From the IMG/VR virus record IMGVR_UViG_3300024509_000059, positions 1 through 20,027 of that record: a stretch of DNA of 20,027 nt; one strand, given 5' to 3'. Below the pieces are notes generated by a model that searched no databases, had not been told where the DNA came from, and was given only the letters and a program-made list of their open reading frames with translations. Shown here one piece after another: positions 5,982-12,775 of this stretch; positions within the stretch are counted from its first letter, which is position 1; each line of letters starts with the position of its first letter. Source of the stretch: a virus. Position numbers and translations under genes: made by a program.

Positions 5982-7528
5982 TCTTTTACCTGTAATTCTA
6001 GCTGGTCTAATTTGGATTCTTCCTCGTCGGTGAATTCACCGTCGTCATGTGATTGTACACTATCTTCTTCTACTTCGTCAAACAATTCGAAGTATTTGGT
6101 ACTAGCATTAACCGTTTTCTTACCAACAGCACCCCTAGTTCCAGGTATTGCTTGCCAAAATCTGTCAAATTCGTCAATAATGGCTTCTGCATCGCCTCTG
6201 TTAGAAGTTGCAAACACAGCTTCAACTACATCTTTGAAGTAGGTTCTTTGGAAACGTTCTTCAACTAACATGTTTGGACATAAGCCTGCATCGTATTGAC
6301 GATTAGCTTCTTGTACGCTATTGATATGTTGCCATACATTATGACCCATCATAATAGCATAACTGAAACTATCCCACGATGTTTTACCTTCTTTGCCTAT
6401 CTTATTTAGGTCGCCAGGTTTGTATATACAAATATCCTTAATAGGAACACCGTCCATAACAGGGCTAGTTGTAAATGACTGGAAAAAGTTATCCTGAATT
6501 ACTGCGTCTTGGAAGAGCCTTGTGTCTGTTGCATATTTTTTGTCATCAATAGACGGCAACATTCTGTAGAGCCATTTTTTCCTGTCTTCGATTTCTGTTT
6601 GGACATAGATTTGTCCGTTTGCAGTTGCGAGGAACGGTGAGGCGCAATCAAAAGAGATGGTAAAGTTTTCATTATGATATTTCCTTACAGCACGTTGAAT
6701 GTCTGTGAGCAATAGTGCCCACTCTAATTTTGATGTACCTAAGAAATGCATCCAGTCTTGCTGGCCTTTTTCTAATAGTCCATCAAATCTCAGTGCCACT
6801 AGTCGTTTTAAGACTAAGTGTACATCGCACATATTCTGTCCGCCCATAGCCCAACCGTTAAATGCACGGTCACCATAGACTTTAGGATCGCAATATTTTT
6901 TCATTCTATCATACCAATCGTCTGCATCAGTATGATTTTCACCTTGGAGAACATTTAAGAATTTACAATTACCATTGCGATTGTTTACAAACCAATCATT
7001 GTTAATATAAGTACCTTGAACTGCTTCTGCGTATGTTGTAATGCCTGTAGCTTTTTGACCAGCAGGACTACGAGCAACCCATGCCGGGATATCGAGACAC
7101 ATACCATAGTCCATAAGTGCATCCATCCACTTGAGAACTTGTTCACGTTTCTTTTGTGCTTTAGGACAGTTAGGATTTTTCCAGTCCCCTTCCCACACAC
7201 CTTTACCAATTTGGAAGCCGCCTGAATCACCTAGTACCCAACTAGTATTACGATTGCGATTACGGAACATATCCTCGCCGTCGTCTTGTTTGTTTAGGTC
7301 TAGATTTGCATGTCCTGCGCTATACAAACAATGATCGTAGTAAAATAATCCTTTGTCAGGATCTAGATAATTTAAACTTTCAACACCATTTTTCCATACA
7401 GCAGGTATACGTGCTGGATCAACATAATTGCCATAACGCTGTTTGCCGATAAAAGTAGCATAGAAGCCGCTTGTTGCTGGCAAAAAGTATGCATAGTCGT
7501 TTTGTGCCGCCGTTAAATTTTTATTCAT
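5978..7528 (-). CDS. TGT/DpdA-like base-exchange enzyme, 516 aa
   Basis: Motifs occur in the order of the tRNA-guanine transglycosylase TIM barrel. GDSGGFQIG (D101) matches the general-acid DSGGFQ loop, and MCLDIPAW (D146) the substrate-recognition Asp. NVLQGE (about 193-197) matches the VQGG strand, NGWAMGGQ (about 224-231) the YAIGG loop, and HFLGTSK (about 261-267) the YLMGVG region. SFDCASPF (D294) matches the nucleophile Asp strand. The family swaps a guanine for a 7-deazaguanine in RNA, or in DNA for DpdA proteins. The CxCxxC...H zinc site of tRNA enzymes is not visible, as is usual for DpdA-type members. At 516 aa it is longer than bacterial TGT (about 370-390), with a unique acidic C-terminus. 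The start at 7528 is preferred to 7549, which has no ribosome-binding site. The substrate (DNA or RNA) is not known. Confidence 0.8.
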   Translation of the reverse strand: MNKNLTAAQNDYAYFLPATSGFYATFIGKQRYGNYVDPARIPAVWKNGVESLNYLDPDKGLFYYDHCLYSAGHANLDLNKQDDGEDMFRNRNRNTSWVLGDSGGFQIGKGVWEGDWKNPNCPKAQKKREQVLKWMDALMDYGMCLDIPAWVARSPAGQKATGITTYAEAVQGTYINNDWFVNNRNGNCKFLNVLQGENHTDADDWYDRMKKYCDPKVYGDRAFNGWAMGGQNMCDVHLVLKRLVALRFDGLLEKGQQDWMHFLGTSKLEWALLLTDIQRAVRKYHNENFTISFDCASPFLATANGQIYVQTEIEDRKKWLYRMLPSIDDKKYATDTRLFQDAVIQDNFFQSFTTSPVMDGVPIKDICIYKPGDLNKIGKEGKTSWDSFSYAIMMGHNVWQHINSVQEANRQYDAGLCPNMLVEERFQRTYFKDVVEAVFATSNRGDAEAIIDEFDRFWQAIPGTRGAVGKKTVNASTKYFELFDEVEEDSVQSHDDGEFTDEEESKLDQLELQVKE

Positions 7529-7754
7529 CTCGCTGTATCCAACATTCATAATACGGATCGTATGCCCAACCTGTTGGAGGATTAAGAGGATCGTATTTTT
7601 CTGGATGAGTGAACGGAGTCATTGGTGGCCTGTATAGTTTATTATAGTTGGCTGCAATTTCTAATCGTATCTTCTCATCCTTAATTTCGTGAGCCATTAT
7701 TCCTTCGGGAATAGTTTCAAATTCTGTCCATCTAAATAATTTAGGCAGTTTCAT
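7521..7754 (-). CDS. Hypothetical Tyr/Pro-rich protein, 77 aa
   Basis: Small protein starting MKLPKLFRWTEFETIPEGIM. Its second half is rich in Tyr and Pro (YDPLNPPTGWAYDPYYECW). No known motif is visible and the family is not recognised. The start at 7754 is chosen over the upstream ATG at 7784 because it forms ATGA with the stop of the membrane-protein gene. The ribosome-binding site is weak, in line with translational coupling. Its stop overlaps the start of the TGT-like gene by 8 nt, so it may be a co-translated accessory of that enzyme. Confidence 0.6.
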   Translation of the reverse strand: MKLPKLFRWTEFETIPEGIMAHEIKDEKIRLEIAANYNKLYRPPMTPFTHPEKYDPLNPPTGWAYDPYYECWIQRDE

Positions 7755-8104
7755 TTTAGTAAGTGTTGTGCCAATACCATGCAACTAATCCAAGTCCAAA
7801 TAGTATTAAACCCAACTAGTGTAGGTAAAAACTTTTTATTACTAGCCCATATAAGTGCTAAACTAGTTGCTAAAGTTAAAAAATATAAGTACCAAAGACT
7901 GATTCCAAAAATTAATCCTGGAATAATAATAACAGCCTTTGCCGCCCAACTAATGAATTCCACAGTATTATAGTCTGTCCAGTATTCTCTAGTAAACCAC
8001 ATGCCATAACACTCTTTTACTTTAGTCCAACCAGTTCGACTATACACTACATAGATTAGCACTAAAAAGGCTAGATTAGCAGAAATTATTTGAGTAGTAT
8101 TCAT
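7751..8104 (-). CDS. Putative inner-membrane protein, 117 aa, three to four TM segments
   Basis: Hydrophobic stretches lie at about residues 6-22 (SANLAFLVLIYVVYS), 50-69 (AAKAVIIIPGLIFGISLWYL), 70-86 (FLTLATSLALIWA) and 93-113 (LVGFNTIWTWISCMVLAQ). A hydrophilic W/Y-rich loop lies between the first two (FTREYWTDY). No signal peptide or enzyme motif is visible. The start at 8104 (MNTTQII) is used because the longer frame from 8149 would overlap the clamp gene. It follows the clamp stop by 1 nt and is ATGA-coupled to the next gene. The sequence resembles PnuC-type transporters in hydrophobic pattern only; I cannot support that assignment. Confidence 0.7.
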   Translation of the reverse strand: MNTTQIISANLAFLVLIYVVYSRTGWTKVKECYGMWFTREYWTDYNTVEFISWAAKAVIIIPGLIFGISLWYLYFLTLATSLALIWASNKKFLPTLVGFNTIWTWISCMVLAQHLLK

Positions 8105-8105
8105 A

Positions 8106-8837
8106 TTATTTGCTCTGTGCTGGTAAAATGTAATCGTAAACAGCAACACCGCTGTCTACAGTAATCATCATTGCGCCAACATCCGCAATTTTCATAGTAA
8201 TGTTTCCAGACAAATTAAGAATACTCATAACTTGTACAACCGGCCACGACCAAGTTTGCTTTAGTTTACCAGTAACTCCTGATTGGAAAACAAACTCTCC
8301 TGCGTGTGTACTTGCATCACCAAAACTGAATACTAGATTATCGTTTTCGCTTTTAACTTGGAACACACTTTCTTCGCTGTGTGCGTTTGCTTGAAACTTC
8401 AAACGTTGAATTGATGCAACACTTGGCTCAAATTCAATATCCCATTTAGCACCTTTAAACTTAACTGACTTTAGTTTTTCGTTAATAATTTCTGTATTCA
8501 TAAAACGATAGTCGTTTTCAAAGTCACCGTCTTTATTTTCAAAGTGTAAGCCTGTAGGAATTTCTTCTCCGTTACGCTGTGCTTTAGTAACACTAATCTT
8601 AGCGTTTTCTTTATATTCCGGACACTTAAGATGAATGTCTAGTTTATTTAGGTTTGGCATACCAAACACACCTGTAAATTCATCGACTGGTGTTTTTGTT
8701 TTTGCATTAACAATAACTGAACGGTCTTCAGCCATAGCTTCGATTTCAGTAGCTTGTTCAGTAGAACTAACTTTAACCAAAGGAATAAATCCTAGGCTAT
8801 GAGTGTGTGCTACCAAGTCTTGTAAAATATCTTTCAT
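8106..8837 (-). CDS. 45: Sliding clamp (T4 gp45-like), 243 aa
   Basis: The trimeric clamp encircles DNA and holds the polymerase on it. In T4 it also activates late transcription. The C-terminal half follows the clamp repeat: ASIQRLKFQAN, then paired strands KSENDNLVFSFGDAS, then SWPVVQVMSILNLSGNITMKI and finally GVAVYDYILPAQSK, which ends like the Y-x-L-A/P strand of clamps. The N-terminal half has DEFTGVFGMPNLNKLDI, equivalent to the central L-G loop of T4 gp45. T4 gp45 is 228 aa, so the size fits. The start at 8837 (MKDILQDL) has GGAG 6-7 nt upstream and is preferred over 8849. Its own promoter lies directly upstream. The call rests on fold-level similarity. Confidence 0.75.
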   Translation of the reverse strand: MKDILQDLVAHTHSLGFIPLVKVSSTEQATEIEAMAEDRSVIVNAKTKTPVDEFTGVFGMPNLNKLDIHLKCPEYKENAKISVTKAQRNGEEIPTGLHFENKDGDFENDYRFMNTEIINEKLKSVKFKGAKWDIEFEPSVASIQRLKFQANAHSEESVFQVKSENDNLVFSFGDASTHAGEFVFQSGVTGKLKQTWSWPVVQVMSILNLSGNITMKIADVGAMMITVDSGVAVYDYILPAQSK

Positions 8838-8857
8838 ATGATTCTCCATGTTTAGTG

Positions 8858-8886
8858 ATTATATTTAGGTTTTTTGTAAAAGTCAA
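8858..8886 (-). promoter_or_regulatory. Sigma70-type promoter of the clamp gene
   Basis: On the minus strand TTGACT (8886-8881) is followed by a 17-nt spacer and TATAAT (8863-8858). That is five of six and six of six matches to the bacterial housekeeping consensus with ideal spacing. The -35 box overlaps the TGA of the upstream dehydrogenase gene. A transcript would start near 8851, giving a leader of about 14 nt that includes GGAG. It would allow clamp and downstream accessory genes to be made early by unmodified host polymerase. Confidence 0.7.
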
Positions 8887-9656
8887 GGCTCATTTCTTAC
8901 TTTTTTGTTATATTCGACTGCTGATTCAACCAAACTAATTGGCGCACCTATAGTGTTAGCCCATCGAATAAATGCTTGTGTGTCTTTAGGAAAACAATGT
9001 CCTCCCCAGCCACGGTATCCATCTGGACCAGGTACTAGTGTATGCCCTGAACCAATTCTATTATCTTGTGATATAATATGTCTAACTGTTTCAAAAGACA
9101 TGCCTGTCTTTTCGCATAAGTCATAGACTTGATTGAAGAAGCTGGCTTTTAATGCTAAAAAACTGTTTACACTATACTTGACTAAACAAGCCTCTTCTTC
9201 GGTACAGTTTAAAATCATTTTACAGTTTGGCAATGTATTTTGAAATAGATCCTGCCAGAAACATTCTGGATCCTCTCCACCTATTACAACATATTTTTGA
9301 TTTAAGAAATCTTTGTCAGCTGTATTGGCTCTTAGGAATTCTGGACTGTAACAAATACTATGATCTGGATATATTTCTTTGAAGCCTTCTACAATACCAG
9401 GTGTCACGGTACTCTTAATAAGAATAGGCATAAACACCGGGACATAATCTAATACTTCGGCTATTATGCTGGCATCGCAAATTCCATATTCTGTTGTAGG
9501 AGTAGGAACACATACAATGATGCCATCTGCATCGTGGTGATCAATAATTTTAAAATCTGTATACTGCGGATCGTGTATAACAATTTCGTGCTGATCTTTT
9601 AATGCATTAGCAACTGCTTTACCAACAAATCCGTAACCAGCAATTATAAATTTCAT
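8883..9656 (-). CDS. Short UDP-glucose/nucleotide-sugar dehydrogenase-like protein, 257 aa
   Basis: The protein starts MKFIIAGYGFVGKAVA (GxGFVG, NAD-binding Rossmann). It then shows IVCVPTPT, KSTVTPG (T83), SPEFLR (E106), KYSVNSFLALKASFFN (K160, N164) and GWGGHCFPKDTQAF with catalytic Cys221 and Lys225. All catalytic residues of UDP-glucose 6-dehydrogenase are therefore present. That enzyme oxidises UDP-glucose to UDP-glucuronate with two NAD+. Full-length enzymes are about 390-450 aa. This one stops at the end of the central helical region and lacks the C-terminal UDP-binding Rossmann domain, so the substrate handle may differ. It lies between polymerase and clamp, 1 nt from the polymerase stop. 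Shared donors with the glycosyltransferase at 1692-2786 are plausible. Confidence 0.85.
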   Translation of the reverse strand: MKFIIAGYGFVGKAVANALKDQHEIVIHDPQYTDFKIIDHHDADGIIVCVPTPTTEYGICDASIIAEVLDYVPVFMPILIKSTVTPGIVEGFKEIYPDHSICYSPEFLRANTADKDFLNQKYVVIGGEDPECFWQDLFQNTLPNCKMILNCTEEEACLVKYSVNSFLALKASFFNQVYDLCEKTGMSFETVRHIISQDNRIGSGHTLVPGPDGYRGWGGHCFPKDTQAFIRWANTIGAPISLVESAVEYNKKVRNEP

Positions 9657-9657
9657 A

Positions 9658-12324
9658 TTAAAATTCGAACAGGCTGTTAAACGTGTTCTTCTCCTCAGTT
9701 GATTTAATATCCCAGTTCAATACGCCAATAAGGTTGGATAGTTTGTTATCAATAATAGTTGCTTCCATTTCATCATGGTCAAAAGGTAAATCTTTGAACC
9801 ACTGTGGCAAACGCAATTCATCTACTGGATATGCAACACTAGTAAATCCTAAAGGATTTTGTTTTAGTTTACATACAATAACTTTAGCACCGTCTGTAAT
9901 ATTCATCGAGTACTTGTCGTTGTACATACGCTTCAAAGTATTCCAATTGATACTTGCACGGACATGTCCTGGCATATTGGCTTTACCAGCTTTCTTTTCT
10001 TTAGCTTCATATTCAGTAATGTTATTTGCTCTCTTAGGACTTCCTTTTTCCCAACCAGGACGAGCTTTAAACGCTGTACGGAAATGTGTAATGTGTTCTA
10101 ATACTTGTTCTTCTGTAGCACCAGTTAACACCATTTCAAGGACATCGCTTAAGAAGTTTTGAATAAATTCAGGTGTATCACTACGTTTAAGATCTAGACC
10201 CATGGCCTTAATCTTGCCTGGTTTGCCATCGACGTCTGCACGTTTGCCTTCTTTGTCATAGTAAAGAACAGCATAACGCTTCTTAGTAATAAACAAACTC
10301 TTAGAACCAACAATTTCACGGCCTGCTTTAATAACTTCACCACGTGTTTTTGGTACATGAAATGCATCTAACATAAACTGTGGAAATGTTGTGTTTACTT
10401 CTTCGCCGATTTGGTCATAGAGTTGAACTACAGTTTCTTTAGTCCAAGGTATATGACCTGCATCAATTTCTTTCTTTAGGGTCTTATAAGCAGAGAAATA
10501 ACAGGAATCGGTGTCTCCGTAGATGATTGCTTTACCCACGTGGTTATATTCTCCCGCAACAATCTCATTGACTTTTCCAGCCATATGCTTTGCGATCTGT
10601 CGCCCTGTAAGAGTTGTAGATTGGCCGATACGTTTATCAAAAAAGCGACAGCCAGGATTAAGAATGGCGCCATAGAGCGAGTTAAGGTTAATCTTCTTGA
10701 CCAACTGTCTCTTGTCCCAATACTCTTCTTCAATTTTGTTACCAGCATTTATAGCCTCCTTTAACTTGGCCTGCATTTCTTTACGTTCTGCATACCAACG
10801 TTTTAGTAGCCCTGGAATAATTCCTTCCTTTTCATAAGTGAAGATAGTGCCATTTGCTGAAAGCATCCAGGGCTGATTGCTTTCAAAAATCAATCTATAG
10901 ACTTCGGCGGCACTAACAACATCACTAGTTCCATCTTCCCAGTCAATGGTAATGTCAGTTCCAATTTCTTGATTCATTACTGCTGTGTACTCTAATGATC
11001 CAAATACACCTTCCCACGCTGCCGCAAAGCTCTTGCCTTTTGCCATTTGGTTTTGCAAGAAATCTTCAGTCAGTGTTTGACGTAGCTGACCAACAATAGT
11101 TTCAGGACCCATGTTAAGCGCACGAATGGCACTTGGATAAAGACTGTTAATATCTAATGATCCTACCCAGTCTTGAATACCTTCTTTAGGATATGCAACG
11201 TAAGCACCGGCGGCCGCAGTATCTTCACGTTCGCTCATCTTTGGACGATTTGGTACAACAAATCCTCTACGATGTGCTTCGTTAATAATGGCCTGTTCTG
11301 TCACAGCAACAGCACCCATTGTTGTTTGTAACAATACTGTGTTTTCGTGTGCCAGTGTGTTGGCTAGGTCTAAGAACTTTAGTTTCTTATCAAGTCTGTC
11401 CAATAGCGCACAGTCTTGTCTGTTGTATTCGACGAACGTTTTAAAATCGTTGTTGTAGAGTTGGTCCAAAGTTCCTTCATATTGAGTCTTTCTTTCGCCA
11501 AGTTCGTATTCCGCGATGGCATCCAATCGATAGGAGTGTCTTTCTTCATATGTGTACTTTCTATAAAGTTCAAGATAGTCTACGTGAACACGACCGATTA
11601 AGTCATAAGTTGTAGCAGTACGACCAAATTTTTCATATTCACGTTTACGAGGAAATTGATCAAACAAACAAAAACGTCTTGTATCTTCTTTGCTAAGGAC
11701 TTTGGTAACACGATTAACAGTATATGGAATATCAAAGCCTTCACTGTTCCAACCTGATAATACATCTGCTTCTTGTATTAGGTCTAAAAATGCTATGAGC
11801 AAATCCGCTTCGTTGTCAAACAACATTGTGTTTGGAAAGTCTTTAACCATTTCCTTAGCATCTTCCATGCTAACACCTTTTGGCGGAATAGCCAAACATA
11901 CCATAGTGTCTAACCATTGTAGGTGAACTGCAATAGCAGTGATTGGCATGAAAGCATCATCTGGACTTGCGTAACCACGCTCGGGGTCAAAGTCTACCTC
12001 AATATCGAAAAATGCAGCATTTAGTTTAGGCGCATCTTGATTGAGATAATTTTCACTTAGTGTAACAAAGATTGGATTGATGTCTGCTTCGTATAGAGTT
12101 TTGCCACTATTAATGGCCATTTCTTTACGTAGTTCTTTTGTATTTTTACAAACGATACGGCTTACTGCTTCGCCGTAGATTGAAATATGTTTGCCCTTAG
12201 GGTCTTTAACATATAATGTGTGACGAACTGGAATATCTCTAAATTCTCTTTCGCCTTTTTTGTTGCGTTCAACAACACGAATAATATCATTATCGCGGTC
12301 AAACCAAGCGTCTACATAAGACAT
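9658..12324 (-). CDS. 43: DNA polymerase, family B, T4 gp43-like, 888 aa
   Basis: Replicative polymerase with 3'-5' exonuclease. Exonuclease motifs are AFFDIEVDFD (D107, E109), SGWNSEGFDIPY (D198) and YNRQDCALLD (D304). Polymerase motifs are SLDINSLYPSAI (motif A, D391), KKINLNSLYGAIL (motif B) and IYGDTDSCYF (motif C, D604 and D606). The length matches T4 gp43 (898 aa). The last residues, FNSLFEF, resemble the C-terminal clamp-binding peptide of T4/RB69 gp43. The start at 12324 has GGAG about 10 nt upstream. An 85-nt leader with a TATAAT box and two hairpins precedes it, suggesting its own promoter and translational control. No inteins or splits are seen. Confidence 0.97.
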   Translation of the reverse strand: MSYVDAWFDRDNDIIRVVERNKKGEREFRDIPVRHTLYVKDPKGKHISIYGEAVSRIVCKNTKELRKEMAINSGKTLYEADINPIFVTLSENYLNQDAPKLNAAFFDIEVDFDPERGYASPDDAFMPITAIAVHLQWLDTMVCLAIPPKGVSMEDAKEMVKDFPNTMLFDNEADLLIAFLDLIQEADVLSGWNSEGFDIPYTVNRVTKVLSKEDTRRFCLFDQFPRKREYEKFGRTATTYDLIGRVHVDYLELYRKYTYEERHSYRLDAIAEYELGERKTQYEGTLDQLYNNDFKTFVEYNRQDCALLDRLDKKLKFLDLANTLAHENTVLLQTTMGAVAVTEQAIINEAHRRGFVVPNRPKMSEREDTAAAGAYVAYPKEGIQDWVGSLDINSLYPSAIRALNMGPETIVGQLRQTLTEDFLQNQMAKGKSFAAAWEGVFGSLEYTAVMNQEIGTDITIDWEDGTSDVVSAAEVYRLIFESNQPWMLSANGTIFTYEKEGIIPGLLKRWYAERKEMQAKLKEAINAGNKIEEEYWDKRQLVKKINLNSLYGAILNPGCRFFDKRIGQSTTLTGRQIAKHMAGKVNEIVAGEYNHVGKAIIYGDTDSCYFSAYKTLKKEIDAGHIPWTKETVVQLYDQIGEEVNTTFPQFMLDAFHVPKTRGEVIKAGREIVGSKSLFITKKRYAVLYYDKEGKRADVDGKPGKIKAMGLDLKRSDTPEFIQNFLSDVLEMVLTGATEEQVLEHITHFRTAFKARPGWEKGSPKRANNITEYEAKEKKAGKANMPGHVRASINWNTLKRMYNDKYSMNITDGAKVIVCKLKQNPLGFTSVAYPVDELRLPQWFKDLPFDHDEMEATIIDNKLSNLIGVLNWDIKSTEEKNTFNSLFEF

Positions 12325-12339
12325 AAATTTTTCTCTCCA

Positions 12340-12357
12340 TGCGATTTACGGCTCGCA
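12340..12357 (-). promoter_or_regulatory. Leader hairpin 2 of DNA polymerase, next to the ribosome-binding site
   Basis: On the minus strand TGCGA (12357-12353) pairs with TCGCA (12344-12340) around the 8-nt loop GCCGTAAA. The Shine-Dalgarno sequence GGAGAG begins 1 nt after the stem and the ATG follows at 12324. T4 gp43 represses its own translation through an operator hairpin with a 5-bp stem and 8-nt loop beside its ribosome-binding site. The size and position here are the same in kind. The sequence differs, so binding by this polymerase is inference. Confidence 0.6.
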
Positions 12358-12369
12358 AATACCTAATAT

Positions 12370-12387
12370 GGCAGATTATGGCCTGCC
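12370..12387 (-). promoter_or_regulatory. Leader hairpin 1 of DNA polymerase, copy of the downstream hairpin
   Basis: On the minus strand GGCAG (12387-12383) pairs with CTGCC (12374-12370) around the 8-nt loop GCCATAAT. The loop shares GCC-TAA with the hairpin at 12340-12357 (GCCGTAAA), although the stems differ in sequence. The two hairpins are 12 nt apart. An alternative pairing of ATATGG with CCATAT would exclude this stem, so a switch is possible. Confidence 0.5.
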
Positions 12388-12397
12388 GCACCCATAT

Positions 12398-12426
12398 ATT
12401 ATACTATACTTAGATACGTTTTGTAA
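12398..12426 (-). promoter_or_regulatory. Candidate promoter of DNA polymerase
   Basis: On the minus strand TATAAT (12403-12398) is a perfect -10 box. A poor -35 (TTACAA, 12426-12421) lies 17 nt upstream, inside the 3' end of the dsbA-like gene. Transcription would start near 12391, just before the first leader hairpin. The -35 matches consensus at only three of six positions, so activation by a phage factor is possible. Confidence 0.45.
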
Positions 12427-12667
12427 TATCCAAAATAGCTTCAATTTCTTCCCAATCTTCATTGTAAGCCTGCCAATCGCCTTTGTGTGCGATTTTAATT
12501 GCTTTGTTAATGACACTGGGTTTTACTTGTAATTCTTCAGCAACTGCTTTAACAGTTTCTTTTAGGCCTTCTTGTAAATCTTCAATTTCACGTAATACTG
12601 TGGAACCTTCGCTAATTAGTCGTTCCAATTTTGCCTTTTCTTCTGCGCCATAGTTGCGTCCAGCCAT
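12410..12667 (-). CDS. dsbA: DsbA-like late-transcription / dsDNA-binding protein, 85 aa
   Basis: T4 DsbA (89 aa) binds double-stranded DNA near late promoters. This protein has the same size and the same C-terminal layout: EIEDLQEGLKETVKAVAEEL, then a short loop with VKPSVINKAIKIAHKGD, then an acidic helix (WEEIEAILDI). This parallels the T4 order of helix, GVDGKMFNRLLALYHK and an acidic tail. The N-terminus MAGRNYGAEEKAKLERLI is charged and helical. GGAG lies 6-7 nt before the ATG. It lies between a terminator and the polymerase leader, with its own candidate promoter. The similarity is judged by eye, so another small DNA-binding role cannot be excluded. Confidence 0.65.
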   Translation of the reverse strand: MAGRNYGAEEKAKLERLISEGSTVLREIEDLQEGLKETVKAVAEELQVKPSVINKAIKIAHKGDWQAYNEDWEEIEAILDITKRI

Positions 12668-12691
12668 GTAAATCTCCTAGTAATAATGCCT

Positions 12692-12720
12692 ATTATATAT
12701 TAGTTATCTTAGTAATGCAA
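12692..12720 (-). promoter_or_regulatory. Candidate promoter of dsbA-like gene
   Basis: On the minus strand TTGCAT (12720-12715), a 17-nt spacer and TATAAT (12697-12692) precede the dsbA-like gene. The -10 is perfect and the -35 matches TTGACA at three positions. The -35 touches the outer arm of the terminator hairpin, so the replication module would restart transcription right after the virion module stops. Confidence 0.5.
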
Positions 12721-12768
12721 GCTCAAAGACAAAAAACGGCAAAATAAATTTGCCGTTTTTATGAGCTT
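12719..12768 (-). terminator. Strong hairpin terminator between virion and replication modules
   Basis: An inner stem of 12 bp (AAAAACGGCAAA at 12732-12743 with its complement at 12749-12760) surrounds a 5-nt loop. An outer stem of 7 bp (AAGCTCA at 12719-12725 with TGAGCTT at 12762-12768) flanks it. On the minus strand the GC stem is followed by a T run, as for intrinsic termination. The symmetry would also stop plus-strand transcripts. It lies 7 nt after the stop of the 989-aa gene. Confidence 0.8.
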
Positions 12769-12775
12769 AAAAATG

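Noticed and set aside
7751-8104. PnuC-type nicotinamide riboside transporter to match the NMNAT-like gene
   Set aside because: The membrane protein is too short and no PnuC signature residues were seen; only the hydrophobic pattern is shared.
9683-10162. Plus-strand open frame of 159 codons opposite the DNA polymerase gene
   Set aside because: It is antisense to a strongly supported polymerase, has no ribosome-binding site and its translation shows no recognisable motif.
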